Origin: Bacillota bacterium
Lineage (GTDB): Bacteria > Bacillota > Clostridia > Lachnospirales > Bianqueaceae
Assembly: GCA_017467985.1 (NCBI GenBank)
Contig: JAFUJY010000204.1
Location: 1 to 13,578 of the forward strand
Direction: 5' to 3'
DNA: 13,578 bases
Made by a program: the position numbers and the translations under genes. The notes under the pieces were generated by a model that was not told the origin of the DNA, ran no database searches, and saw nothing but the letters and a program-made list of their open reading frames with translations. Numbering within the stretch: the stretch's first letter is position 1; every line of letters starts with the position of its first letter. This document shows, in pieces, positions 1 through 7,189 of the stretch.

Positions 1-648
1 CTGGGTGTCGGCCGCAACCCGGAAGAGATAACCCTCCTTCCAGTAACCAAAACGCAGCCCATGGAAGTGCTGGAGTGTGCTTATGACTTGGGGATGCGGC
101 TGGCCGGAGAGAATCATGTACAGGAAATTGTAGAAAAAAAGAAGCACTTTGGAGAGCGGGTACAGTTTCATATGATTGGGCACTTGCAGCGCAATAAGGT
201 GCGGCAGGTATTGGATAAAGTGGACTTGATTCATTCGGTGGACAGTCTGCGCTTGGCCAAGGAGATTGACCGAATTGCCGGAGAGATGGGGATTGTCGCC
301 CATATATTGATAGAGATCAAAGTGGCAGGGGAAGAATCTAAGTACGGTATCCGATGTGAGGAATTACCGGCATTGCTGGATGAAGTCGCCAAGCTGGATC
401 ATATCCAGGTGGAAGGACTCATGACCATTGCGCCTTTTGTGGAGGATCCGGAAGAAAATCGCAGTGTTTTTCGAATTCTGCATCAACTTTTTGTTGACAA
501 TCAAGGCAATTCGGCTCATAATATAAGAATGAATGTGTTGTCCATGGGGATGACCAATGATTACATTGTAGCAGTCGAAGAGGGTGCAACATTAGTAAGA
601 GTGGGAACAGGGCTCTTTGGTGAGCGTCAGTATACAGTAGCTAAGTGA
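1..648 (+). CDS. yggS: YggS/PLPBP family PLP-binding protein, 5' truncated
   Basis: The reading frame is open from the first base, so the gene begins upstream and the ATG at 61 is internal. The first 20 visible codons include VTKTQP, whose Lys (codon 49-51) is the expected PLP-binding lysine. The visible 215 residues are a fold-III alanine-racemase-like barrel of the COG0325 family: GENHVQEI, then HMIGHLQRNK (family signature H.IG.LQ.NK), EIKVAGEESKYGI, VEGLMTI, and at the C-terminus LSMGMTNDYIVAVEEGATLVR and VGTGLFG, which bind the PLP phosphate in this family. Members have no known catalytic activity and buffer cytosolic PLP and amino acid pools. Only about 10-20 N-terminal residues seem to be missing. 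The gene leads the yggS-sepF-ylmH cell-division cluster (ylmE in Bacillus) and ends 28 nt before sepF. Identification is firm. Confidence 0.96.
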   Translation: MGVGRNPEEITLLPVTKTQPMEVLECAYDLGMRLAGENHVQEIVEKKKHFGERVQFHMIGHLQRNKVRQVLDKVDLIHSVDSLRLAKEIDRIAGEMGIVAHILIEIKVAGEESKYGIRCEELPALLDEVAKLDHIQVEGLMTIAPFVEDPEENRSVFRILHQLFVDNQGNSAHNIRMNVLSMGMTNDYIVAVEEGATLVRVGTGLFGERQYTVAK

Positions 649-676
649 TAGGCTGCAAGAGAAAGGATTTAGAGTT

Positions 677-1261
677 ATGGGAAAGTTAGATCAGTTATTG
701 GAAAAGATTGGCTGGGCGCCGGTTCAGGAGGAAGAAGAAAACGAAACTGAGACCTATGAGGAACCGAAGAGTGCAGTGTATTCTTCCACCCGCAGCGCAT
801 ATCGCAGCAGCAATAATGAGATTCATTTTACATCGGATGATCAGGAGAATGATGAGAAGTTTTCCTATCGCCCCACAAAGAGCGTGAGTCGTCCGCAGAC
901 CAGTTCCTATCGTGTTCAGCCTCAGGCTGGTCCCAAGGTAGTGAATTTGCAGGCCAGCGTACAGATGGAAGTGGTTGTAGCCAGCCCGGAATCTTTTGAT
1001 GAAGCCAAGGAGATTTCCGATGATCTGCGCAATAACAAGCCGGTGGTTATCAATCTGGAGTTTGTGGAGCATCCTATTGCACAGCGTATTACCGACTTCT
1101 TATGTGGTGCATGTTATGCACTTGGCGGTAACATTCAGCAGATTGCGGATAAGATCTATATGATCGCTCCCGGTAATGTGGATATTGCAGCCAGCAGTGA
1201 TTTCCGTAAGACACTGCAGAGCGAGAGCGGTTTGGTATTCCCTTGGGGATCGGAGCAGTAA
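677..1261 (+). CDS. sepF: Cell division protein SepF
   Basis: This 194-residue protein is the cytoplasmic membrane anchor and organiser of FtsZ filaments. Residues 1-15 (MGKLDQLLEKIGWAP) fit the short amphipathic membrane-targeting helix. Residues about 16-90 are an acidic, then Ser/Arg/Gln-rich low-complexity linker, longer than in many relatives. Residues about 97-172 form the SepF/DUF552 domain, with VVVASPESFDEAKEISDDLR, KPVVINLEF, RITDFLCGACYALGG and IADKIYMIAP. A GAGAAAGGA ribosome binding site (about 658-666) precedes the ATG by roughly 10 nt. The stop codon falls 2 nt before the ylmH start, so the two are probably translationally coupled. The gene sits directly after yggS, its usual place in Bacillota. 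DivIVA and YlmG, often encoded nearby, are not in this run. Confidence 0.95.
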   Translation: MGKLDQLLEKIGWAPVQEEEENETETYEEPKSAVYSSTRSAYRSSNNEIHFTSDDQENDEKFSYRPTKSVSRPQTSSYRVQPQAGPKVVNLQASVQMEVVVASPESFDEAKEISDDLRNNKPVVINLEFVEHPIAQRITDFLCGACYALGGNIQQIADKIYMIAPGNVDIAASSDFRKTLQSESGLVFPWGSEQ

Positions 1262-1263
1262 AG

Positions 1264-2025
1264 GTGGATCATAAAGAAGAAAAGTGGCTGGAAAGTCATT
1301 TGCAGGACTTGGCAAGGCAGGCGGACCGTTATGGTACGCCCATGTACTCTGATTTTTTAGATACTGCCGGGCAGGATCTGCTGTTTTCCATACAAAAGCA
1401 CTTGGGCGTGGAAGTCGCTCTTGACGGAGGATATGAGGGTGCTGAACGACGGATGGCGTCCTTCTGTCCCCCGTTTTTACATGAAGAGGATCTTTTTTAT
1501 CCGCTGTGCTGTTTAGAGATTCAGCTGCAGGGCGCAAAGTTTTTAAAGAAAAAGCCCCAGCACCGGGATTATCTGGGTGCAATTTTGGGAAGTGGTCTGG
1601 ACCGACGTAAGATTGGTGATGTGTTGGTGCAGCCGGAAGGGGCATTGGTATTCATCTGTGAAGAAATGGAAGGGTACCTGAAGGATAATTTGCGGGAAGT
1701 TGGCAGCGCCACTGTGGAAGTGGTGCGATTTGAAGGCGACATGGGCATGATTGGCGGAGACGGTAAGGAGCTGGTCATCAGCGTAGCGTCGCTGCGTTTG
1801 GATGCTGTGTTGAGTCGCGGCTTTGGAGCCGGTCGTTCAGATGCGGCAGATTGGATCAAGGCCGGTCGGGTACAGGTGGATCATCGCCCGTGTAATAAGG
1901 CGGATCAAGCTGTACATGAAGGTGCGATTTTATCTGTGCGGGGCAAGGGCCGATTAAAGTTAAAAGAAATTACCGGAACGTCCAAGTCAGGGCGAATTCA
2001 GATTAAAACGGAGCGATTTGGTTAA
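1264..2025 (+). CDS. ylmH: YlmH family S4-domain RNA-binding protein
   Basis: I chose the GTG at 1264, not the in-frame TTG at 1243, because GGAG (1252-1255) lies 8 nt before it and the TTG start would overlap sepF without a better site. The product is then 253 residues, close to the usual ~257. The family block HRDYLGAILGSGLDRRKIGD is at residues 100-119. A C-terminal S4 RNA-binding domain spans about 178-237 (SLRLDAVLSRGFGAGRSDAADWIKAGRVQV, in two adjoining pieces). In Bacillus subtilis YlmH binds stalled large ribosomal subunits and acts in ribosome-associated quality control; it was first listed among the division-cluster genes. The sepF-ylmH gap is 2 nt and lspA follows after 18 nt, indicating one transcript. 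Family assignment is firm; the cellular role here is by homology. Confidence 0.93.
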   Translation: MDHKEEKWLESHLQDLARQADRYGTPMYSDFLDTAGQDLLFSIQKHLGVEVALDGGYEGAERRMASFCPPFLHEEDLFYPLCCLEIQLQGAKFLKKKPQHRDYLGAILGSGLDRRKIGDVLVQPEGALVFICEEMEGYLKDNLREVGSATVEVVRFEGDMGMIGGDGKELVISVASLRLDAVLSRGFGAGRSDAADWIKAGRVQVDHRPCNKADQAVHEGAILSVRGKGRLKLKEITGTSKSGRIQIKTERFG

Positions 2026-2043
2026 CCGGTTAGGAGGTACGAG

Positions 2044-2553
2044 ATGGCAAAGAAGTATTTGGTTTTAGTGATTGCTGCACTGGTTCTGGTGGGGGCAGAT
2101 CAACTCATCAAGTTGTGGGCGTTGGAGACCCTGGCAGATGGGACGATTATCGATGTTTTGCCGGGCGTGTTCCGCTTTGCCTATGTGGAAAACCGTGGTG
2201 CGGCCTTTGGCATTTTTCAGGGAAAGACTATGTTGCTGGCCATTGTATCTGTGGCGGTTATTATTGCTTTGGTGTATTTTTATAAGTATATTGAAGATCA
2301 GAAGGGTGTCTGGATGCTGCGGACTGCCTATATTATGGTGGTGGCGGGAGCCATCGGCAACCAAATCGACCGTATTTTCCGCACATTTGTGGTGGACATG
2401 TTTGAATTCTACTGGTTTTCCTTCCCGGTGTTTAATTTGGCAGATTGTTTTATTACAGTAGGCGGTATCGCCATCGTGCTGTTGGCATTCTTTAAGCCGC
2501 AGATGGTGGAATGGATGTTCAAAAGCGAGAAGAAGGAAAAGGCCAATGGATGA
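2044..2553 (+). CDS. lspA: Lipoprotein signal peptidase (signal peptidase II)
   Basis: A 169-residue integral membrane aspartyl protease that cleaves the signal peptide of prolipoproteins after diacylglyceryl transfer. Four hydrophobic segments are visible at about residues 5-18, 62-80, 93-107 and 132-150. The conserved signatures are present: ADQ at 18-20, the ENRGAAFGIF loop at 49-58, AGAIGNQIDR at 101-110, and the catalytic aspartates D118 (VVDMFEF) and D134 (FNLADCFI). The C-terminus is a lysine-rich cytoplasmic tail. A strong TAGGAGGT site (about 2031-2038) precedes the ATG at 2044. The last 8 nt overlap the start of rluD, so the pair is translationally coupled, a common lspA-rluD arrangement in Gram-positive bacteria. 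Confidence 0.97.
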   Translation: MAKKYLVLVIAALVLVGADQLIKLWALETLADGTIIDVLPGVFRFAYVENRGAAFGIFQGKTMLLAIVSVAVIIALVYFYKYIEDQKGVWMLRTAYIMVVAGAIGNQIDRIFRTFVVDMFEFYWFSFPVFNLADCFITVGGIAIVLLAFFKPQMVEWMFKSEKKEKANG

Positions 2554-3496
2554 GATTTTAAGCATACAGGCGGAGGCTCAGGATAAGGGCAGTCGTCTGG
2601 ATAAATTTTTATCAGAAGCGGTACCGGATTTGTCCCGCTCCCGGATCCAGAAGCTTTTAGCTGAGGGTCGAATTCTGCGGGATGGTGTTGTACCAAAAAA
2701 TAGTGAAAAAATTCAGGGCGGGGAGCAGTTTGTCATTACTTTGCCGCCGCCGGAGCCGCTGGATGTGGTTGCTGAGGATATTCCACTGTCTATTTTTTAT
2801 GAAGATGAAGATCTGATTGTGGTGGACAAGCCCCGGGGGATGGTGGTGCATCCGGCACCGGGAAATTACACAGGAACATTGGTGAATGCTTTATTGTACC
2901 ATTTTGAGGGGCAGTTGTCCGGTATTAATGGTGTGATGCGTCCCGGTATTGTGCATCGTATTGATAAAGATACTGCCGGCCTTCTTGTGGTGTGCAAAAC
3001 AGATCGAGCCCATCAGGGAATGGCAGATATGCTGAAGACCCATGATATTGAAAGGGTCTATCACGCCATTGTTTTTGGCAGCCCTAAGGATGATGAGGGG
3101 ACTGTGGATGCGCCCATTGGTCGGGATGATCAGGATCGTAAGAAAATGGCTATTCGCCGGGACGGTCGTCGGGCTGTAACCCATTATAAAGTGCTGGAGC
3201 GTTTTGGTGAATTTTCTTATGTAGAAGCCCAGTTGGAGACGGGACGTACCCATCAGATCCGTGTGCACATGCGCAGTATTGGTCATCCGTTGCTGGGCGA
3301 TCCTTTATACGGACCGTCCGGGTTGAGTGGTCAGGCCAAGGCCATGTTAAAAGGTGTCTCCGGGACGGATTTCGCAGGACAAATGCTGGTGGCGAAAGTA
3401 TTGGGCTTTACTCATCCGGTGACCGGTGAGTGGATGCATTTTGAAAAAGAACTTCCTGATTATTTTGAGAGAGTTTTAACATCTTTGCGGAGGTGA
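2546..3496 (+). CDS. rluD: RluA/RluD family 23S rRNA pseudouridine synthase
   Basis: This 316-residue enzyme converts uridines in 23S rRNA to pseudouridine. Residues about 15-62 form an S4 RNA-binding domain (GSRLDKFLSEAVPDLSRSRI). The catalytic domain follows: VDKPRGMVVHP at 93-103, then HRIDKDTAGLLV at 137-148 with the catalytic aspartate D140, and later LETGRTHQIRVHM and GHPLLGDPLYG. The ATG lies inside lspA and overlaps its last 8 nt; an AAGGA-like site in the lspA tail (about 2532-2536) supports it. The stop codon sits inside the GGAGGTGA ribosome binding site of the next gene. In Bacillus this position is held by ylyB. The exact target uridines cannot be read from sequence, so 'RluD-like' is safer than a strict orthologue claim. 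Confidence 0.94.
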   Translation: MDEILSIQAEAQDKGSRLDKFLSEAVPDLSRSRIQKLLAEGRILRDGVVPKNSEKIQGGEQFVITLPPPEPLDVVAEDIPLSIFYEDEDLIVVDKPRGMVVHPAPGNYTGTLVNALLYHFEGQLSGINGVMRPGIVHRIDKDTAGLLVVCKTDRAHQGMADMLKTHDIERVYHAIVFGSPKDDEGTVDAPIGRDDQDRKKMAIRRDGRRAVTHYKVLERFGEFSYVEAQLETGRTHQIRVHMRSIGHPLLGDPLYGPSGLSGQAKAMLKGVSGTDFAGQMLVAKVLGFTHPVTGEWMHFEKELPDYFERVLTSLRR

Positions 3497-3500
3497 TCTC

Positions 3501-4232
3501 ATGGGGGCAAGGCAGCAGCTAAAACAGTTATTAAAAGAGAGTAAACGTGCGGTATTCTTTGGAGGAGCCGGTGTTTCTACAGAATCGGGGATCCCGGACT
3601 TTCGCTCGGAAAAAGGGATATATCGGACCATCAATAAGTATGGCGTTTCGCCGGAAGAGATATTGTCTCATCACTTTTTTCTGGAGAAGCCGGAAGTATT
3701 CTACGAATACTATCGGGAAAACTTGATTTATCCTGATGCACAGCCCAATTCTGCCCATTTAGGATTGGCGGAGTGGGAACGGCGGGGCAACTTAAAAGCT
3801 GTGGTCACCCAGAATATCGATGGACTGCATCAAAAGGCGGGCAGTCAGAAGGTATATGAGCTTCATGGTTCTGTACTTCGTAATTTCTGCATGAAATGTC
3901 ACCGTCCCTATGGGTTGGAAGTGATCACCGGGACCAGGGGCATTCCCACATGTCCAGTTTGTGGTGGAATGATCAAGCCGGATGTGGTTTTGTACGAAGA
4001 AGGCTTGGATGATGTTACGGTACAGGAGAGTGTTCGGGCCATTGAGTCGGCGGATCTGATGATTGTGGGCGGCACTTCTTTGAATGTATATCCGGCAGCG
4101 GGTATGCTGCGCTATTTCCAAGGCAGTCATCTGGTACTGATCAATCGGGATGAAACATCCTGGGATCGTTATGCGGATTTGGTGCTGCATGAAAATATAG
4201 GCGAAGTTTTTGCTGAAATCACAAAAGTCTGA
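3501..4232 (+). CDS. cobB: Sir2-type NAD-dependent protein deacylase (sirtuin)
   Basis: A 243-residue sirtuin that removes acetyl or related acyl groups from lysines using NAD+, producing nicotinamide and O-acyl-ADP-ribose. The NAD-binding signatures are complete: GAGVSTESGIPDFRS at 22-36, TQNIDGLHQKAG at 103-114, catalytic His122 in ELHG, and GGTSLNVYPAAG near 190-202. A structural zinc site is formed by C130/C133 and C151/C154. The loop after GIPDFRS lacks the Ala-x-x-x-Tyr-x-x-Arg arrangement I would expect of a desuccinylase, so deacetylation is more likely (moderate inference). GGAGGTGA (3489-3496) precedes the ATG by 4 nt and contains the rluD stop, so this is the last gene of the run. 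Its TGA lies in the stem of the terminator. Confidence 0.94.
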   Translation: MGARQQLKQLLKESKRAVFFGGAGVSTESGIPDFRSEKGIYRTINKYGVSPEEILSHHFFLEKPEVFYEYYRENLIYPDAQPNSAHLGLAEWERRGNLKAVVTQNIDGLHQKAGSQKVYELHGSVLRNFCMKCHRPYGLEVITGTRGIPTCPVCGGMIKPDVVLYEEGLDDVTVQESVRAIESADLMIVGGTSLNVYPAAGMLRYFQGSHLVLINRDETSWDRYADLVLHENIGEVFAEITKV

Positions 4233-4255
4233 GGGTTGTCCCCTCAGACTTTTTT
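4223..4255 (+). terminator. Intrinsic terminator of the yggS-to-sirtuin run
   Basis: The arms AAAAGTCTGAGGG (4223-4235) and CCCTCAGACTTTT (4241-4253) pair perfectly around a 5-nt loop, and six T residues run from 4250 to 4255. The hairpin includes the sirtuin stop codon and abuts the stop codon of the convergent RNA ligase gene at 4254-4256. On the minus strand the stem is followed by only a short T tract, so it may also slow or stop transcription from that side, but less efficiently. Confidence 0.92.
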
Positions 4256-5672
4256 ATTGGTCAATTTTTTCGCCAAATTCCAGGAAGAAACCTCGCATGG
4301 CTTTGTATGTAATCTTTTCTATGAGTGCGTCCACCTTGATGGGATCTTTTAGATATTGAATCACAAAGGGCGTTACATTGGTTTTGGCTTCCAGGACCGC
4401 TTTAATCACAGCAATCATTCGGTCCCGGTCTGCAGTAAAGGTTTCTGGGGTCAGTCCAGCCTCGGCCAGATGGCGCTCTGCCTGAATTATGGCTTTATTT
4501 TTGATCTTTTCTTGGGTTGCTTGGACGATGTTCTTTTTGGTGCGGAGAATCTCTTGCTGCTCCGGAGTGCATAAAGCAGTAAAATCGTCCAGATCATTGG
4601 CCAGCAGGTGCTTGTAGACCCAACCCAGCTTGATTTTGTCAAAAGTGTGATGCATAGAAAAGTATTCGGTGAGTTTGAGCTTGACCATATATTCGGCCTC
4701 GCCCACACCAATACGAATGACCCAACCTTCTTTATTGGCATTTGTCATAGTTGCGGCCAGCTTCACCATGGTATCCAGGTCGGTAAAGTCATACACTTCG
4801 GGATAAGGAAAACCATATTGGTGAGCCACTGCGTGAATTTCATCCAGAGGCAAAAGTTTTTCCGTGGTCAGATCGCGAATACTCAGCAGATATAAATCCC
4901 GCTCAGAACCATAATCCAGCACAATGCGATTTTCAGGGTGAATCAGCTCAAAGATATAAGTGTAACCCTGGGGCAAGTCTTTCAAAAAGATGGGATATTT
5001 TTCAGACAAAATCTCACGAGCCCAGGTGATCTGATCATTATCAAAGGAACCATTGGTGGTAATCAAAGGCTGACCATTATAGTTGGATACGGTGATGGTG
5101 GAACCATCTTTTTTATCCGTGGCATATATATAATCCGCCTGGGCCAGATAGGACTTGATCAAATCTTGGTGGGTTTCAGGTACTTCTCCCAGATTAAAAA
5201 ACTTATCAAAGGGGTAGGAGACAGTGGTCCAGGTACGCATATCATAGACTCGTCCCCGGGAGCCCTTGGCCATATCATGGAAGCCGGTGGTCCAGATATT
5301 GATGCTGTACTTCACCAGCAGCAGGTGTCCATTTTGCTGGTAAGTAATGGTGGTCATAACTAACAGAAAATATGCCAGCAGCTGGGTGTCATCCAACATG
5401 GAAAGGGTGTAATCCGAAGTATCGTCCGGTGTTACCTCCAGGGGATTTAAAACGCGAAAAATATTCTGGGTTAAGTAGGGAATATGTAAGTTCAGTAAAA
5501 GCTGCTCTGCGCGCTGACGTTCAGCAGGCTGCAGTTGAATTTGATTATTTGTTAAATAACGACGGGTATTTACGATAATAGAATGGTAACGATCCTCGGA
5601 ATTAAATGCAATTTGGAGCTTGGCAGCCATGGAGTCCACAAATTGAAGACAGTCTAAAAGGCAGTTGTTCAT
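4254..5672 (-). CDS. T4 Rnl1-type RNA ligase
   Basis: A 472-residue ATP-dependent RNA ligase of the T4 RNA ligase 1 branch (nucleotidyltransferase superfamily), expected to join 5'-phosphate and 3'-OH RNA ends. Visible motifs are R139 in GSRGRVYDM, K157 in PFDKFFNLGE (T4 has a matching FEKFFNL-like block), motif I KKDGS with nucleophile K187, motif III FELIHPENRIVLDY at 241-254 with E242, motif IV KEGWVIR with E315, and motif V VKLKL with K331 and K333. Compared with T4 Rnl1 (374 residues), about 85 extra residues precede the first motif and the C-terminal domain (about 340-472) is helical. The start has AGAGGTG 8 nt upstream, inside the end of the acetyltransferase gene, so the pair is coupled. 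No polynucleotide kinase, anticodon nuclease or phage gene is nearby. The RNA substrate is unknown. Confidence 0.88.
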   Translation of the reverse strand: MNNCLLDCLQFVDSMAAKLQIAFNSEDRYHSIIVNTRRYLTNNQIQLQPAERQRAEQLLLNLHIPYLTQNIFRVLNPLEVTPDDTSDYTLSMLDDTQLLAYFLLVMTTITYQQNGHLLLVKYSINIWTTGFHDMAKGSRGRVYDMRTWTTVSYPFDKFFNLGEVPETHQDLIKSYLAQADYIYATDKKDGSTITVSNYNGQPLITTNGSFDNDQITWAREILSEKYPIFLKDLPQGYTYIFELIHPENRIVLDYGSERDLYLLSIRDLTTEKLLPLDEIHAVAHQYGFPYPEVYDFTDLDTMVKLAATMTNANKEGWVIRIGVGEAEYMVKLKLTEYFSMHHTFDKIKLGWVYKHLLANDLDDFTALCTPEQQEILRTKKNIVQATQEKIKNKAIIQAERHLAEAGLTPETFTADRDRMIAVIKAVLEAKTNVTPFVIQYLKDPIKVDALIEKITYKAMRGFFLEFGEKIDQ

Positions 5673-5677
5673 GGGGA

Positions 5678-6202
5678 TTACACCTCTTTCATGAAAATAT
5701 TGCGAAGGAAGCCACCGTATTTTTCTTTGGTAGTAATGATTTGATATCCTAAAGAAAGCATGTTATTTCCGCTGTAATGATTGTCGGGATGGGCGGTTAC
5801 ACACAAATAACGATAGCCGGCTTTTTTTAGATCTTCTTCAGCCAGGGCCATCATACGATGCTGCAGATGGTGTCCGCGATATGGGGACAGTACAGCGGCG
5901 GTATCCATGTGGGCTACTAAGGGCAGCTGTTCGGCAGTTAAGCCCACATCATATCCCAGATTATGTTCACTAAGTCCCGGGAAAATCACGGTAAAGACTC
6001 CCGCCAACTCCTGGGTATCCGTATCCACAGCCTTGTAAGCCCAGGCACGGCCATCTGCGAGAATCTGGTGAGTATATTCCGCCTCATCCACCACAAACCA
6101 AGCTTTACGCTCCGGTGGAAGCTGGTCGTATACGGTGAGAATCAGGTCTGTCACGAGAATAATATCCCTAGGGATATCCGCGCGGGAAATGATGAAGTTC
6201 AT
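5678..6202 (-). CDS. GNAT family N-acetyltransferase
   Basis: The start is placed at 6202, giving 174 residues, because AGAAAGGA lies 8 nt upstream and the alternative ATG at 6262 would fall inside the promoter's -35 box. The protein has a GNAT layout: an N-terminal helical/strand region, strands around 52-75 (AWAYKAV, ELAGVFTVIF), then motif A at about 100-118 (AAVLSPYRGHHLQHRMM), where the pyrophosphate loop R-G-H-H replaces the usual R-G-x-G, and motif B at 132-158 (YLCVTAHPDNHYSGNNMLSL, then GYQII). It is likely to transfer an acetyl group from acetyl-CoA to an amine, but the acceptor cannot be told from sequence. It is the first gene of an operon with the RNA ligase 5 nt downstream. Confidence 0.85.
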   Translation of the reverse strand: MNFIISRADIPRDIILVTDLILTVYDQLPPERKAWFVVDEAEYTHQILADGRAWAYKAVDTDTQELAGVFTVIFPGLSEHNLGYDVGLTAEQLPLVAHMDTAAVLSPYRGHHLQHRMMALAEEDLKKAGYRYLCVTAHPDNHYSGNNMLSLGYQIITTKEKYGGFLRNIFMKEV

Positions 6203-6233
6203 AAGAAAGATCCTTTCTAAAAGAGTTTTATTT

Positions 6234-6262
6234 AGTATATCATATCCTTCATTATAGTTCAA
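6234..6262 (-). promoter_or_regulatory. Sigma-A promoter of the acetyltransferase-RNA ligase operon
   Basis: On the minus strand TTGAAC (6257-6262) and TATACT (6234-6239) are separated by exactly 17 nt. A TG dinucleotide one base before the -10 gives an extended -10 element. Transcription should begin about 6227, leaving a leader of roughly 25 nt that contains the AGAAAGGA ribosome binding site. This supports constitutive, vegetative expression unless a repressor acts. Confidence 0.82.
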
Positions 6263-6284
6263 CGAAGAAAAAGACAGAATCTCG

Positions 6285-6321
6285 AAAAAAGACGCTGCCG
6301 TGACGGGTTCACAGCAGCGCC
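6285..6321 (-). terminator. Intrinsic terminator of the cotJ operon
   Basis: On the minus strand a 13-bp stem (6309-6321 with 6291-6303, two G-U wobbles, no true mismatch) closes a 5-nt loop and is followed by six T residues (6290 down to 6285). It lies 12 nt past the cotJC stop. On the plus strand the wobbles become A-C mismatches, which fits use only in the minus direction. It insulates the acetyltransferase promoter at 6234-6262 from cotJ read-through. Confidence 0.9.
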
Positions 6322-6332
6322 TTCTTCTTCAT

Positions 6333-6905
6333 TTAGTGATATTTAGGGCTCATCCGGTTAAAGCTGACATCCTGCAGAGCTTCGCCGAAACGCTGGAAGT
6401 GTACCACTTCCCGCTGACGCAGGAATTTCAGCGGCTCGATGATGTCCGGATCATCTGCCAGATGGATCAGACGTTCATAGGTGCTTCGTGCTTTTTGTTC
6501 CGCAGCCATGTTTTCGTAAATATTGGTGATGGGGTCTTCCTGAGACTGGAAGTAGGCCGCGGTAAAGGGCACGCCGCTGGCATCCACCGGATAAACCGCT
6601 TTGCCGTGCTGGGTATAGTAAGGTGCCAGGCCGGCAGCAATAATATCATCAATGGTAGCGTCCTTCATCAACTGGTACATCATGGTGGAAATCATCTCCA
6701 CATGGGCAAGTTCCTCCGTGCCAATATCGGTAAATAAAGCACGGGATTTGCCGGTGGGCATGCTATAGCGCTGGCTCAGATAGCGGAGACTGGCTCCTAA
6801 TTCACCATCGGGCCCGCCAAGCTGGGCTGCGATGCACTTTGCCATGCGCAGGTCGCCTTTTTTGATGTTTACGGGATGCTGTAATTTTTTGTCATAATAC
6901 CACAT
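6333..6905 (-). CDS. cotJC: Manganese catalase-like spore coat protein CotJC
   Basis: A 190-residue ferritin-like four-helix protein of the manganese catalase family, the same length as Bacillus CotJC. The dimanganese ligands expected from Lactobacillus manganese catalase (E35, E66, H69, E148, H181) have matching residues: E35 in DGELGAS, E65 and H68 in TEELAHVEM, E136 in AAEQKARSTYE, and H169 in REVVHFQRF. The E-to-H spacing of 33 is the same in both, so the site looks complete and able to break down hydrogen peroxide. A nearly perfect AGGAGGTGA site (6915-6923) lies 9 nt before the ATG. It is the last gene of cotJABC, 20 nt after cotJB. CotJ proteins are made in the mother cell and deposited in the inner coat, so this marks a spore former. 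Confidence 0.95.
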   Translation of the reverse strand: MWYYDKKLQHPVNIKKGDLRMAKCIAAQLGGPDGELGASLRYLSQRYSMPTGKSRALFTDIGTEELAHVEMISTMMYQLMKDATIDDIIAAGLAPYYTQHGKAVYPVDASGVPFTAAYFQSQEDPITNIYENMAAEQKARSTYERLIHLADDPDIIEPLKFLRQREVVHFQRFGEALQDVSFNRMSPKYH

Positions 6906-6925
6906 ATACGATTGTCACCTCCTAT

Positions 6926-7189
6926 TTATTGTACGTCCCAGGGCCAGGGATTTTCCACCCATGCCCAATTACATTCGGACTGATCCCAGGTTTTGGCCAT
7001 AAGAGGGCCATGCTGTTTTTCGTAGGCGTCCCGGAGTTTGCAGGAGATTTCTGCCAGCTTGTTGTGTTCAGCAATAGCTTCGGCGCAATTGGGATGGGTG
7101 TCCAGGAACAGGTTCAGATCTACCAGCATAAAGTCTACTTTTTGAATATCCAGCAGCATTTTTTGACGATGATCATTATAGGTTCTCAT
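6926..7189 (-). CDS. cotJB: Spore coat protein CotJB
   Basis: The ATG at 7187-7189 is preferred over the ATG at 7196-7198: the GGAGG site (about 7199-7203) directly touches the upstream ATG but lies 9 nt from the chosen one. This gives 87 residues, the usual CotJB length. The protein is short and helical with a C-terminal tryptophan-rich block, CNWAWVENPWPWDVQ, typical of the family. Its role is structural, in the spore coat with CotJA and CotJC; no enzyme motif is visible. The ATG overlaps the last base of the cotJA TGA, so translation is coupled. Confidence 0.93.
   Translation of the reverse strand: MRTYNDHRQKMLLDIQKVDFMLVDLNLFLDTHPNCAEAIAEHNKLAEISCKLRDAYEKQHGPLMAKTWDQSECNWAWVENPWPWDVQ

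Noticed and set aside
1100..1645. Minus-strand ORF of 181 codons across sepF and ylmH
   Set aside because: It lies antisense to two firmly identified genes and its product shows no recognisable domain.
6203..6262. N-terminal extension of the acetyltransferase to the ATG at 6262
   Set aside because: That start lies in the -35 box of the promoter and has no ribosome binding site; the ATG at 6202 has a good one.
4254..6262. RNA ligase and GNAT genes as part of a prophage
   Set aside because: There are no phage structural, integrase or lysis genes nearby, and base composition matches the neighbours.
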